From Negativibacillus massiliensis (GTDB lineage Bacteria; Bacillota; Clostridia; Oscillospirales; Ruminococcaceae), in the NCBI RefSeq assembly GCF_900148495.1, contig NZ_FTRU01000008.1, forward strand, positions 310,001-374,000: a DNA stretch of 64,000 bases, given 5' to 3'. The translations under genes and the position numbers were made by a program. Position 1 is the first letter of the stretch. Each line of letters starts with the position of its first letter. Positions 17,652 through 26,498 of the stretch are shown here, in pieces. The notes under the pieces were generated by a model. That model ran no database searches. It was not told the DNA's origin and was given only the letters and a program-made list of their open reading frames with translations.

Positions 17652-18320
17652 CCATTCTGAACAACCGATGAAGTAATTCTGATGTGTGAAATATTTGAGC
17701 GAGTTTATAAAGTAAAATATGCAGATCTTTCATCCCATATTCTAAATGCACGTTTTGTCCTCTCAGGGTCAAGAAGACAGATTGTTTATCTTGAGAGTAA
17801 TTTCTGATCTGAAAGTAGTCTGCTGTGTTATAAAAACGCTACAGTGAAAAGAAGCTCGAAGTACAGGAACTATGAACTCAACCAAATTATGTGAGTGATA
17901 GGAGAAAGTGGCACATTAGGATATGATTATGTTCTGTTGTTCAGAAAAATTTTGGGGAGTGTACCAATTGCATTGCCATACAAATTTTTAAGGCATTATT
18001 TGAACAGTCTGGTAGTTGGATTGTTCAATGAGTATTTTTGTGGAAATTATGTAATTAAGAAATTGCAAGAAAAAGTGAGGATATCAAAAGTAATCTTTTA
18101 CTCCCTGAAAACACTTTATATCTAAAAGTTAAAAGTGACAAAAAGGGAAGAACAAGACAGGGAACTTTCAGGTAGACATTTGGGTAGACAAATGCCCAAA
18201 ATACGCCTGAAAATAGCTCAATACAGGTAGGGAAAAGAAGGGAAAACAAAAGCGAAAAAACCGCATAACAAAAGGAAAAATTAGTATAATAGGTGACAGG
18301 AAGGGAACAAGGTTACAACA
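17652..18320. other. Gene-poor end of the defence island
   Basis: About 670 bases hold no recognisable gene. A 76-codon open frame (17895-18125) has no known motif and no good ribosome site, so I do not call it. Close to the RNA-end fragment at 18321 there are short repeated words: GGTAGACA at about 18171 and 18183 flanking a CATTTG/CAAATG inversion, and GGGAAAAGAAGGGAAAAC. Such repeats near an attachment site can be arm sites of a tyrosine integrase, but no integrase gene is in the window. Confidence 0.4.
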
Positions 18321-18412
18321 GTTCAATTCCCCTCGCCTCCACCATTCATTATCACGGAAAGTGATATATAACAAAAAGTCTCTACTCAGAATTTTCTGGG
18401 TAGAGACTTTTT
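18321..18412 (+). other. att-like fragment: tmRNA (or tRNA-Ser) 3' end plus terminator, copy 1
   Basis: GTTCAATTCCCC at 18321-18332 looks like a T-loop with the 3' half of its stem. GCCTCC and ACCA follow, giving a tRNA-like acceptor end with CCA. The 5' half of the T-stem and the rest of a tmRNA or tRNA are absent upstream, so this is a displaced 3' end, as left by integration into an RNA gene. Positions 18335-18412 align with 37031-37107 (copy 2). tmRNA is favoured because CTCCACCA ends are typical of it, but tRNA-Ser fits as well. Confidence 0.55.
18373..18412. terminator. Bidirectional terminator in att copy 1
   Basis: Arms 18373-18390 and 18395-18412 pair over 18 bp with one G/T wobble, flanked by A-run and T-run. 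It would end the RNA gene on the plus strand and the ABC operon on the minus strand, whose last stop codon is at 18413. Confidence 0.8.
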
Positions 18413-19111
18413 TCAATTCTTTGCTAAGGACTCGATGTGATTTTCAAACTTCATAGATCCTTTTCTCATAATATAATGAGTGACACCTGGACGCAGACAG
18501 GATAAATCATGCGTGCTGATCAGAATAGATTTTCCAAGTGAGCTTTGCTTTTGAAAATAATCTAAGATAATCTTGGTGTTTTCTTCGTCCAGATCACTGG
18601 TTGGCTCATCTGCAACAACCATCAGAGGATTATGGACAAAAGCACGGGCAATTGCAACCCGTCGACGTTCTCCGCCAGAAAGATTGGTCGGATAATCATT
18701 GGTCAGCTTTTCTAAACCAAATTCCTGAATCAATTCCATTGCCTTAGAGGAGAGTTCTTCTGGATTAGTGACATTGGAAAGCTGATGGGGCAAACAGATA
18801 TTTTCCAGTACTGTAAAGTTTGGAAGAAGACTATCTCCTTGTAAAATATAACTGATTTTGGAAGCTCGAAGAGTTGTTTTTTGCTGAGGAGTAAGGGAGG
18901 TGATTTTTTCTCCATCAAAAATGATCTCTCCGGAATCGGGAACAGTGATACCTGAAATTAAATGGAAAAATGTGCTTTTGCCGCAGCCAGATGGACCAGT
19001 CAAAACGACCATTTCACCTTTTTCCATAGAAAACGTAACATGACTGACGGCATCAAACTGCTGTCCCTGACGTTGATAAGTTTTGGTTAAATCTTTTGTC
19101 TGCAAAATCAT
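18413..19111 (-). CDS. ABC transporter ATP-binding protein, MacB/LolD type
   Basis: This 232-residue ATPase has Walker A GPSGCGKS (about 39-46), signature LSGGERRRVAIARA, Walker B MVVADEPTSDLD and the switch His in ISTHD. The VADEPTSDLD form with a short, single-domain protein is characteristic of the MacB/LolD/FtsE branch, which powers FtsX-like permeases rather than canonical importers. Its start overlaps the permease stop (ATGA), so the two form one transporter. It is the last gene of the minus-strand operon and ends directly at the terminator in the att fragment. The exported or extracted substrate is unknown. Confidence 0.9.
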   Translation of the reverse strand: MILQTKDLTKTYQRQGQQFDAVSHVTFSMEKGEMVVLTGPSGCGKSTFFHLISGITVPDSGEIIFDGEKITSLTPQQKTTLRASKISYILQGDSLLPNFTVLENICLPHQLSNVTNPEELSSKAMELIQEFGLEKLTNDYPTNLSGGERRRVAIARAFVHNPLMVVADEPTSDLDEENTKIILDYFQKQSSLGKSILISTHDLSCLRPGVTHYIMRKGSMKFENHIESLAKN

Positions 19112-20328
19112 AATTCTTCTCCTTTAATCAATCCATCTAATTTGGTTCGACTGACTTTCCATGTAGAATACAGAGAAGAAAGCAGAGAAACAGCAACAGA
19201 AAGAAAAATACATTTTGCGGACAGTACCAATAAGTAAGAAATCTCAGTGTTTAACTGTGGAATGGAAAGCTTCACCTGGATAGGGGTAGAAAACAAAATC
19301 AATGCTACAACAGAGATACAAATTCCGAAAAATCCACCAAGAAAACCAATAATTGTTCCTTCTGTTAAGACAATACCAGCTAATTTTGGGCTGCTTACTC
19401 CAAGAGAAGCCAGAACACCAAATTCTGAGGTTCGTTCATTGATTGTAATAGTAAATACTGATAAAAGTGCAGTAATAACGAGAACAAGCATCAAAACCAT
19501 CAAAACAGAGCTATAGCCGGTCATGCTTTCCACAGATGAGATAACACCACTGAAAATACCATTTGTTGTATATGCGGAGATTGGGGCGCCTTCGATAGAG
19601 TAATTAATCTCTCTGGCAATCGCTTTGGCATCTGCCCCATCCTCTACGCGGATCATCATCGAAGAAACCAAATCAGCGGCTGCAGAAGTTGGTTCACCAA
19701 AAGCAGCTGCCCATCCTTCGCTGTCCATGATTTCCTGCGCAGTTTCTACTGTCATAAATACACAGGTGTCATAGCTGGTATTAGTTCTTTCTAACTGACC
19801 AATGATATGGTAGTTTTCTCCGAAGAATTTGATACTGTCTGGTTCCGGAGGATTAATCAGTGCACCGATGTACAATTCGCCTTTTTGAGGAAGGGCAAGA
19901 CCATCCTGTTCCAACCATGGTGTTACAATAAAATCTGTTTCCGGGTCAAAGATAATCATTTGTGTAGCAGCGGAACAGCAATCAGCAGCAAGAGAAGCCA
20001 TATACATTTGGGTAGTGCATTCCTGAATACCATCCAGATTACTGACTACATCGACCCATTCCCGGTCAAAGGTAAAGCTGCATAACTCACCCAGAAAAAG
20101 TGAGTCAGCCATTTCGCGCTCATATTCTTCGGGGACAACAATGATGTCAGCGCCGAGACGGTCGGTTGTTTTTTGCAATGTTCCTTGCATGCTGTCTACC
20201 AACACGGAGCTGCAGAACAATGATGTGGACAGCATAAAAACAAAGAACATCATACAGAGGGTACGAACAGGACGTCTTTGCAGATTTTTTGTGGCCATTC
20301 TGCAAACAATAGAGGAAGTACTTTTCAT
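19108..20328 (-). CDS. FtsX-like ABC permease
   Basis: This 406-residue permease has an N-terminal membrane segment (about 18-42), a large extracytoplasmic domain (about 45-260), then three membrane segments (about 268-292, 317-345, 365-385), the MacB/FtsX topology. It pairs with the ATPase encoded right after it. Two Cys (CC at about 122) lie in the outer domain. Upstream is a DUF4418 membrane protein 13 bases away. A mechanotransmission or extraction role at the membrane fits the family; the substrate is not apparent. Confidence 0.85.
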   Translation of the reverse strand: MKSTSSIVCRMATKNLQRRPVRTLCMMFFVFMLSTSLFCSSVLVDSMQGTLQKTTDRLGADIIVVPEEYEREMADSLFLGELCSFTFDREWVDVVSNLDGIQECTTQMYMASLAADCCSAATQMIIFDPETDFIVTPWLEQDGLALPQKGELYIGALINPPEPDSIKFFGENYHIIGQLERTNTSYDTCVFMTVETAQEIMDSEGWAAAFGEPTSAAADLVSSMMIRVEDGADAKAIAREINYSIEGAPISAYTTNGIFSGVISSVESMTGYSSVLMVLMLVLVITALLSVFTITINERTSEFGVLASLGVSSPKLAGIVLTEGTIIGFLGGFFGICISVVALILFSTPIQVKLSIPQLNTEISYLLVLSAKCIFLSVAVSLLSSLYSTWKVSRTKLDGLIKGEEL

Positions 20329-20341
20329 TTATGACACGTCC

Positions 20342-20728
20342 TTATTTTTCTTTAGTCAGGAAACCAATAACCTGCAGTACGATACCAACAGCAGAGAGTG
20401 TGTTAATAACAGGAAATGCAACAACGTTACAAGCCATTTCCGGTTTCATGCATCCACCAATCAAAAGGGTAGTGAGTAAAATCGGCATTATAAAACCAAC
20501 AATGCCAACTAGACTGAGTTTTCTGAAAAGTTTTGTGTCTTTAATCAGAAGCTGAAGGACAGTGATCACCAGCAAGATGATAGCAACTGGGATAACAGCG
20601 CGGCAGCACCAGTGACACTTCATAACTTTTTCAGTTGTAGGGCAGGCTTGGAACAAAGTCCATGGACCGACTGCCAACAGTAATGCAAGAATACCGGAAA
20701 CAATAGATACAACTTTCTGTTTCATCAT
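20342..20728 (-). CDS. DUF4418 family membrane protein
   Basis: This 128-residue protein has four predicted membrane helices (about 6-26, 45-62, 72-95 and 100-123) and the paired Cys/His of the family (KCHWCCRA at about 38-45). GGAGAAATT precedes the ATG. DUF4418 proteins are of unknown function and are often found beside FtsX-type permeases and MacB-type ATPases in anaerobic Firmicutes, as here. The CxxCC/His pattern close to the membrane could bind a metal or a cofactor; this is inference. Confidence 0.75.
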   Translation of the reverse strand: MMKQKVVSIVSGILALLLAVGPWTLFQACPTTEKVMKCHWCCRAVIPVAIILLVITVLQLLIKDTKLFRKLSLVGIVGFIMPILLTTLLIGGCMKPEMACNVVAFPVINTLSAVGIVLQVIGFLTKEK

Positions 20729-20836
20729 AATTTCTCCTTTTTATTCCTTCTTTAATAATTCCTTCTTCGATCCCTCGTGGATCATATCTTTTTGCATATA
20801 TTAGGGAGTCAAACTGTGATAAGTTGTTCGTTTGGT

Positions 20837-20867
20837 GTCATCCCCATGGGTATTCCATGGGGATGAC
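20837..20867. terminator. 13-bp perfect hairpin between binding-protein and DUF4418 genes
   Basis: GTCATCCCCATGG (20837-20849) pairs with CCATGGGGATGAC (20855-20867) around a 5-base loop, just after the second binding-protein stop (20874, minus strand). There is no T-run behind it, so it is more likely an RNA-stabilising 3' end or partial attenuator than a full terminator. Confidence 0.45.
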
Positions 20868-20873
20868 TATTCA

Positions 20874-22058
20874 TTATTCTTCAGGACACTGTGGATTCCA
20901 AGCTTTCTCCATAACAGTATCCAGATCATCTGTTGCAGTGATCAAGCCAAGACGAATATAGTCGGATGCAATGTCCTTCAGACCAGCTTCGGTAAAATCA
21001 TCACTTAAACCAAAATACAGGGATTGGTTGAGTTCAACGTTCATATCAAAGTCCTCGCTGTTAAGGCCTTCATCAATCAGAAGCTGAGTTGCCTCTTCTG
21101 GATTGGAACGCATCCAGTTATGTGCTCTTTTAACACAGGCGGTAATTACTTTTGCATGAATTGGATTTTCTTTAACATAGGTTGCATTCATAGCAATAAT
21201 ACAGCAAGGTTCCTGCTGAAAATCTTCGTCCCAGGTCAAAGAGCGAACACAGCGGAGCTTGCCTTCCTCTACCATATGATATGCAAAGGTATCGGACAGA
21301 AGGGCGCCGGAAATTTCACCGCTTTCCATTGCAGCAACACAAGCACTGGTTTCTACCTGGATCAGCTCAACATCCTGCTGTGGATTAATTCCATCCGCAT
21401 CCAGAAGTAAAGAGGTGATATTATAGTCGCTTGCACCAATACCATTTGGGACAGCAATCTTGGTTCCAACCATGTCAGAAGTGCTCTGATACTCACTGTC
21501 AGCCAGAACATACAGGGATTTACAGCCAATATGAGCACCGCCGACGAAAGTCAGATCCACACCATTGGTACATGGAACCAGCATGGTTGCAATATGACCA
21601 ACAGCAACCTCAGCGGAGCCAGTTCCAAGTGCTTCGGTATAGCTGGTACCTTTGACACCTTCTGCGGTCAGACCAGCTTCAGCATAGTAACCGAGCTTGT
21701 CTGCAACAACTGGACCAGAGGTGCAACCATCGGAAAGCCAGTAACGGATAGTTTTTCCATATGCAGGTTCTTTTTTCATGGCCTCCTGTTCTTCAGCAGT
21801 CAAGGTGATTGGCTCATCGACATAAGGGGAGTTCCTTTCGATTGGACCAGACTCTTCTGCAGTCTCTTCTGCGGTTTCAGAATCAGATTTAGATTCTTCG
21901 GATGTTGTTTCGGATTCAGCGGTCTGTTCAGCGGCAGACTGAGTATTGTTTGCAGAAGTAGTATCTTCAGTAGTAGCCTGTTGACAACCAGTTGCTGTCA
22001 GCATCAGCATAGTTGCTAAAATAGCACATAAAGCTTTTTTCAATTGAGTATTTTTCAT
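20874..22058 (-). CDS. ABC substrate-binding lipoprotein, NMT1/SsuA-like (paralogue 2)
   Basis: This 394-residue secreted lipoprotein has a signal peptide with a lipobox ending in TATGC, a Ser/Thr/Glu-rich linker (to about residue 75) and a type-2 periplasmic-binding fold of the NMT1/SsuA kind (KTIRYWLSDGCTSGPVVADKLGYYAEAGL). I chose ATG 22058 because AGGAG lies upstream; the longer frame from 22124 overlaps the preceding gene and has no such site. It is a tandem paralogue of the protein encoded just upstream, with many identical blocks (HIGCKSLYVLADSEYQ, DADGINP, VETSACVAAMESGEIS). Pairs of binding proteins with one permease widen or tune substrate range. Confidence 0.88.
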   Translation of the reverse strand: MKNTQLKKALCAILATMLMLTATGCQQATTEDTTSANNTQSAAEQTAESETTSEESKSDSETAEETAEESGPIERNSPYVDEPITLTAEEQEAMKKEPAYGKTIRYWLSDGCTSGPVVADKLGYYAEAGLTAEGVKGTSYTEALGTGSAEVAVGHIATMLVPCTNGVDLTFVGGAHIGCKSLYVLADSEYQSTSDMVGTKIAVPNGIGASDYNITSLLLDADGINPQQDVELIQVETSACVAAMESGEISGALLSDTFAYHMVEEGKLRCVRSLTWDEDFQQEPCCIIAMNATYVKENPIHAKVITACVKRAHNWMRSNPEEATQLLIDEGLNSEDFDMNVELNQSLYFGLSDDFTEAGLKDIASDYIRLGLITATDDLDTVMEKAWNPQCPEE

Positions 22059-22096
22059 AATAGGTTCTCCTGATACATTTAAAAAAGTGGATTGGC

Positions 22097-23206
22097 TTAT
22101 GCTTCTGGATACAGTGGATGCCAAGCAGCTTCCATAACATCGTCCAGACTGTCAGTGGAGGTAATCAGTCCAAGTCGCAGGTAAGTGTTGGTTGTTTCTT
22201 CCAGACCCTTCTGAGTAAAGTCATCAGTTAGACCGAAGTTGAGGGTATTCCAAAGTTCTACATTCATATCAAAATCGCCGCTCATCTTACCATCATCGAG
22301 AAGAATCTGAACAGCTTCTTCTGGATTATTTCTCATCCATTCACTTGCTTTTTTGACACACTCAACCATTTTTTCTGCCATAATTGGATTTTCAGCAAGG
22401 AAGGTGTTGTTCATTGCAAGAACACAGCAAGGAGTATCCTGAAAATCTTCATCAATTAAAGAACGGATCATACGGAGTTTACCGTCTTTTACCAGTTGGT
22501 AAGCATAGGTATCGGACAGAAGAGCAGCAGAGATTTCACCGCTTTCCATTGCAGCAACACAGGCACTAGTTTCCACAGGAGTTAGTTCTACATCATTGAG
22601 AGGATTGATACCGTCAGCATCCAACAGCATAGCAGTAATATTGTAGTCACTGTTGCCGACACCGTTTGGGGTGGAAATTCTGGTACCTTTGAGATCTTCG
22701 GTAGTCTGATATTCACTGTCAGCCAAAACATATAAGGATTTACAGCCTATATGAGCACCAGCAACAAAGGTATAATCAACATCATTGGTGATTGGGATCA
22801 GCAGAGAAGCAATATGGCTGACGCCCATCTGTGCAGCATTGGTACCAAGTGCTTCTTTAACAGCAGTACCGCTCAGACACTCTACCTTAATACCATATTC
22901 ATCAAAGTAGCCGAGTTTTTCTGCAATATATGGAGCAGATGTACAGTTACCGCCATCATACCAGTATTGAATAGTCTGATTGTACATCGGCTCTTCTTTC
23001 ATAGCAGAAAGATCATTATCTTCTGCAGCCTCAGTAGAAGTTTCTGTTGTTTTTACTTCATCGGTTTTGGTTTCAGAAGTTTCGGTCTGGGTGGTTTGTG
23101 CAGTAGAGGTTTCTTCGGTGGAGTTCTGCTGGCATGCAGAAGCAGATATCATCATCAAAGAGGCCAGAATGATACAGAGTACTTTTTTTAGTTTTGTTCT
23201 TTTCAT
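22097..23206 (-). CDS. ABC substrate-binding lipoprotein, NMT1/SsuA-like (paralogue 1)
   Basis: This 369-residue lipoprotein has a signal peptide with ISASAC as lipobox, a Thr/Glu-rich linker and the same binding fold as its neighbour. ATG 23206 is preferred, with AAAGGAG 9 bases upstream. The motif WYDGGNCTSAPYIAEKLGYF marks the start of the mature domain; the N/D-CTS signature with a free Cys is shared with the paralogue and may be ligand-related. It lies between the import ATPase gene and the second binding protein. The family covers alkanesulfonate, nitrate, thiamine-precursor and other ligands, and I cannot pick one. Confidence 0.88.
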   Translation of the reverse strand: MKRTKLKKVLCIILASLMMISASACQQNSTEETSTAQTTQTETSETKTDEVKTTETSTEAAEDNDLSAMKEEPMYNQTIQYWYDGGNCTSAPYIAEKLGYFDEYGIKVECLSGTAVKEALGTNAAQMGVSHIASLLIPITNDVDYTFVAGAHIGCKSLYVLADSEYQTTEDLKGTRISTPNGVGNSDYNITAMLLDADGINPLNDVELTPVETSACVAAMESGEISAALLSDTYAYQLVKDGKLRMIRSLIDEDFQDTPCCVLAMNNTFLAENPIMAEKMVECVKKASEWMRNNPEEAVQILLDDGKMSGDFDMNVELWNTLNFGLTDDFTQKGLEETTNTYLRLGLITSTDSLDDVMEAAWHPLYPEA

Positions 23207-23284
23207 TTCATTTCTCCTTTTTCTATTAATGAACCATATTTTATTTGCTATATGGAATAGCAGCATAAAAAACATAAGTAAGGA

Positions 23285-24037
23285 TTAATAGTTGAGCATT
23301 TTTAAAATACGTGTACGGTAATCAGTAAACTGAGAACTGCTTCGATGGCGAGGGTAAGGAAGATCAATCGGAATATCGGCTTTAATACGTCCAGGATTTG
23401 CTTCCATAACAATGACCCGGGTTCCCATATAAATTGCTTCATCGATATCATGGGTTACCATAACGACCAATTGCTTTTTTTCTCTCCAAACATTTAGAAT
23501 CTCATCCTGCATATTCATTCTAGTAAAAGCATCCAAAGCCCCCAAAGGTTCGTCCAGAAGCAAAATACCTGGTTCATTGATCAGGGAGCGCACCAAAGCG
23601 ACACGCTGTGCCATACCGCCGGAAAGCTGGCTGGGATAGTCATCTTTGAAATCTTCCAGACCAATGAGCTTTAGCATTCGTTTCACACGATCCTCATTAC
23701 CAGCTAATTTGTTTTGGACCTGGAGACTGAAAGCGATGTTTTTTTCAACAGTCAACCATGGGAAAAGAGTTGGTTTTTGGAACACCATTCCTCGATCAGG
23801 TCCTGGGGCTGTTACTTCTTTGTCGTTGACGGAAACAGTGCCTGTAGTCGGAGTGATCAGACCAGCAATCAAACGAAGAATCGTGGATTTTCCGCAGCCG
23901 GAGGTTCCAACCAGACTGATAAATTCACCGCTTTTGAAGTTTAAGCTAATGCGGTCAAGAGCATGGGTAATTTCATCTTTTTCCACTTTTGCAAAACTTT
24001 TTGATACTTCATTTAATGTTAAAACAACAGATTCCAT
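23285..24037 (-). CDS. ABC importer ATP-binding protein, SsuB/TauB type
   Basis: This 250-residue ATPase has Walker A GTSGCGKS (about 43-50), signature LSGGMAQRVALVRS, Walker B ILLLDEPLGALD and the switch His in MVTHD. The QRVALVR and DEPLGALDAFTR wording is the SsuB/TauB/NrtD group, which energises NMT1-type importers. It lies one base after the permease stop and precedes the binding-protein genes, completing an importer. Confidence 0.92.
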   Translation of the reverse strand: MESVVLTLNEVSKSFAKVEKDEITHALDRISLNFKSGEFISLVGTSGCGKSTILRLIAGLITPTTGTVSVNDKEVTAPGPDRGMVFQKPTLFPWLTVEKNIAFSLQVQNKLAGNEDRVKRMLKLIGLEDFKDDYPSQLSGGMAQRVALVRSLINEPGILLLDEPLGALDAFTRMNMQDEILNVWREKKQLVVMVTHDIDEAIYMGTRVIVMEANPGRIKADIPIDLPYPRHRSSSQFTDYRTRILKMLNY

Positions 24038-24038
24038 T

Positions 24039-25136
24039 TTACTTCACAACTCCAATCTGCCAACGCAGTACACGTTTCTTGATAAAGTTCAAAATTTTAG
24101 TAACAACGGTAAAAATCATACAAATGACAAATAGTGATGCAAACATTTTATCGTAGGAAGCCCAGGATTTTGCCCAGGTAATGTACCATCCCAAACCGGC
24201 TTTAACACCCATCATTTCAGCGATCATAATAGCGGTACAGGCGGTACTCATACCCTGTGTCATACCTTGTAGGATACTTGGCATAGCATGTGGGATGGCA
24301 ACTTTAAACACAAGCTGACGTTCCGAAGCGCCTAGTGTTTTTGCTGCTTCAAAGAAAGAGCGATCTACGTTGGAAATTCCTGTCATCGAAGCAACTGTAA
24401 CAGCAAACCAAACGCCGAGAGCAATGATGAAGATAGCACCTTCAAACAAATGTCCGCCGATTACGACCATAATAATTGGGATCCAGGTTGAGGTTGGAAT
24501 TGGGCCAAGAAATTTGATCAAAGGATTGACCCAATATCGAACACGTTCATTGTATCCACAGGCAATGCCGGTAATTAAGCCAAGAATTACGCCAATAAAA
24601 TAACCGATAAATAATAAACGAAGGGTATGGAGTGCACTAATAATCAGTTGTTCCCGGTCAATCCAGGCAATATTGATGATAGCGTTGATACATGGAACAA
24701 ATGGGTGCATTAAGATTCCTGTTTTTAAAGTTAGGTAATCATAAATAGCTAAAAAGAGGAATAAAGCGGAATTTAATGGTGCCTTATAACGTAGTTTTTG
24801 ATAGTTTTGCTTATCGCCATGTGTTCGTTTAGCAAAAGCAATGATCATTCGAACAAAGTACCATATGATTAAAATGATTAAAAGGACCAAATAAGTTAAT
24901 GGATTATTGTTTGCAGAATTGTTTGGAAGCAGGCAGTATTCCAAAACAGAAATGATTCCACATAGAATAGGCAGGATAACAATAATATCATCCAGAAGTT
25001 TTTGAAGAGGAGTTTTTTCTTTTTCCTCTATTTCTGCAAGCTGCTGTCTTGTCAGTTTGTCTGGAGAAGGGATTTGTTTTTCATCGGAATACTTTGCTGA
25101 TTTTGTAACAATTTCTTCCAATTTCATTTTTTTCAC
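24039..25136 (-). CDS. ABC importer permease, SsuC-like with extended N-terminus
   Basis: This 365-residue permease has a C-terminal BPD_transp_1 domain with the EAA loop EAAKTLGASERQLVFKVAIP (about residues 262-281) that docks the ATPase. About 150 N-terminal residues precede it, with two extra hydrophobic segments (about 50-66 and 80-98), which makes it longer than the usual SsuC of roughly 250-280 residues. It is the first gene of the operon 25136-18413. A cluster of GTAAATA half-sites about 40 bases upstream is the probable control region. Confidence 0.88.
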   Translation of the reverse strand: MKKMKLEEIVTKSAKYSDEKQIPSPDKLTRQQLAEIEEKEKTPLQKLLDDIIVILPILCGIISVLEYCLLPNNSANNNPLTYLVLLIILIIWYFVRMIIAFAKRTHGDKQNYQKLRYKAPLNSALFLFLAIYDYLTLKTGILMHPFVPCINAIINIAWIDREQLIISALHTLRLLFIGYFIGVILGLITGIACGYNERVRYWVNPLIKFLGPIPTSTWIPIIMVVIGGHLFEGAIFIIALGVWFAVTVASMTGISNVDRSFFEAAKTLGASERQLVFKVAIPHAMPSILQGMTQGMSTACTAIMIAEMMGVKAGLGWYITWAKSWASYDKMFASLFVICMIFTVVTKILNFIKKRVLRWQIGVVK

Positions 25137-25171
25137 GCTCCTGTTTTAGTTCAATTGCTTATAATAGCAGT

Positions 25172-25202
25172 GTAAATATGACAATATTTACCAAGTATTT
25201 AC
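25172..25202 (-). promoter_or_regulatory. Operator-like cluster of GTAAATA half-sites upstream of the ABC operon
   Basis: GTAAATAT (25172-25179) and ATATTTAC (25184-25191) form an inverted repeat around GACA. A third half-site GTATTTAC (25195-25202) lies 11 bases from the second in the same orientation. Helical-turn spacing of three near-identical words just before the operon suggests a repressor or activator site. The regulator is not identified. Confidence 0.5.
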
Positions 25203-25355
25203 AATTTATATATAATCATAAAGATTAAAGAATGTCCAAAAGATAATTTCTATTGTTTGCGATCTTAAAATAGTTTAAATGAATTATAATTATTAAAAAC
25301 AAACAATAAATACAAAATAATTTGAAAGTAATTTAGTGTAATAAGAAGATAATTA

Positions 25356-25392
25356 AAAAGAAAGGTATTTATATTATAAATACCTTTCTTTT
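25356..25392. terminator. 16-bp perfect terminator-like hairpin in a gene-poor stretch
   Basis: Arms 25356-25371 and 25377-25392 (AAAAGAAAGGTATTTA and complement) surround a 5-base loop with A- and T-runs outside, so it could work in both directions. No gene that needs it lies close by, so it may be left over from a deleted gene. The rest of 25203-25579 shows nothing I can name. Confidence 0.6.
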
Positions 25393-25579
25393 ATTTGGGA
25401 CAAACGATATTACCAATTGTATCGATAAAAAAGAAAATAAATGAAATTACAGTATATAATATAGACATAAGCCGAATATAATGTGCTATGCAAAATCAAA
25501 TCTTCTTTTACAAGCTTTTTAGCCCCATATTGGATGATTTAAATTTAAAATAGATAAATTACCATGATAATAATAAGAA

Positions 25580-25606
25580 AGAGAGATGCTTGCATCTCTC
25601 TTTTTC
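25580..25606 (+). terminator. Terminator-like hairpin
   Basis: AGAGAGATGC (25580-25589) pairs with GCATCTCTCT (25592-25601) and a T-run follows. It lies about 155 bases before the next gene and could close a lost upstream transcript. Confidence 0.6.
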
Positions 25607-25760
25607 TTATGTGTTCCTTTGTATCAAAATCCAACGAACAAAATATTACCCCTACTAAATCAGCATTTTCCGATATGATCTCAACTGTCCTGATTTTGCT
25701 TCGTTTGCCCTGAAAAAGAACGAACAAATCAATAATAACTTTAGAAGGGAGGTTGGGAAC

Positions 25761-26069
25761 ATGCGCAGAATGTTCAGATTATCCGATGCCAGCCACAAAG
25801 ATATTGATCTTCGTGAGTACGAAGACGAAATATTGGAAATAGCAGATCGTATTATTCCAGGAAAGAATCCCAAAGTGTATCAGAATTATTTTATGACAGA
25901 TGAACTGACACAGGGGGAAAGAGTCCGTTTAGGGAGGGAATTATCCAAAAGCCCTAGATTAAAGCAGTATGGAAAAGAAGTGACAAGTTTTCGACTGTTT
26001 GAAGGGAAAAGTGTGGAAGAAAAGGAGGAAGAGAAAGATGGAAGAAACACAGAAATGCCAGTATCTTAG
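25761..26069 (+). CDS. Small mobile-element protein of unknown function
   Basis: This 102-residue protein is preceded by an excellent GGGAGGT. It has no motif I recognise; it is charged, helical and ends in a Lys/Glu-rich tail. Its end overlaps the start of a small excisionase-like gene by 32 bases, so the two are probably co-translated, a pairing common in integrative elements of Clostridia. No integrase follows in the window. Confidence 0.55.
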   Translation: MRRMFRLSDASHKDIDLREYEDEILEIADRIIPGKNPKVYQNYFMTDELTQGERVRLGRELSKSPRLKQYGKEVTSFRLFEGKSVEEKEEEKDGRNTEMPVS

Positions 26070-26238
26070 TATTACAGATATTCAGAAGGAATACCTGCCC
26101 ATCAGCAGAAAAAAATTACGGATATTTGTGAAAAGGTATCTGGATGCAAAGATGATAGGAAATCGTATCTTTGTAAGTAGAGAAGAACTGGAAGAGGTTC
26201 TGCATAATCCAGAGAATACCAATCTGCCGATTCGGTAG
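26038..26238 (+). CDS. Excisionase-like small DNA-binding protein
   Basis: This 66-residue protein starts at ATG 26038 behind AGGAGGAAGAG. It reads YLSITDIQKEYLPISRKKLR, then VGNRIFVSREELEEVL-like residues, the pattern of MerR/excisionase-type winged helices used by conjugative and integrative elements (Xis) for recombination directionality. The match is to the pattern only. Without an adjacent integrase its function as Xis is uncertain; it may be a relic of the element bracketed by the two att-like fragments. Confidence 0.55.
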   Translation: MEETQKCQYLSITDIQKEYLPISRKKLRIFVKRYLDAKMIGNRIFVSREELEEVLHNPENTNLPIR

Positions 26239-26281
26239 AAGGAACGATCTTCCTGCAAAAATAAATATATATTATAAAAAT

Positions 26282-26325
26282 AAGCCTGATAGTATCAATA
26301 GATGCTATCAGGCTTTATTTTTTTC
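26282..26325 (+). terminator. Terminator after the excisionase-like gene
   Basis: AAGCCTGATAG pairs with CTATCAGGCTT, extended inward by ATC/GAT after one mismatch, with a 4-base loop and a T-rich tail. It is a strong intrinsic terminator shape. Confidence 0.8.
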
Positions 26326-26498
26326 AGGAGGAATCAGCTATGAAAATCGAAAAAGAAATGCTTTGTTCTGAACTAGTATGTTATACAGAGAAGATGAGGA
26401 ACGAGAAAGGTGTGTATATTTTATCAGGATAAACAGCTGGAAAGATATGATCATCATTATGGACAGATACAAGGACACTGAGATTATATTTAAATAAT

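Noticed and set aside
17895-18125. 76-codon open frame after the CBASS operon
   Set aside because: No motif, weak start context and no support from neighbours; left as part of the gene-poor stretch.
17970-18343. Intact tmRNA gene ending at 18343
   Set aside because: Only a T-loop-like 3' part and acceptor end are present; no GGGG-type 5' end, no tag reading frame and no partner strand for the T-stem upstream.
25545-25873. Minus-strand open frames over the terminator and the small element gene
   Set aside because: They run through a terminator hairpin and antisense to a gene with an excellent ribosome site.
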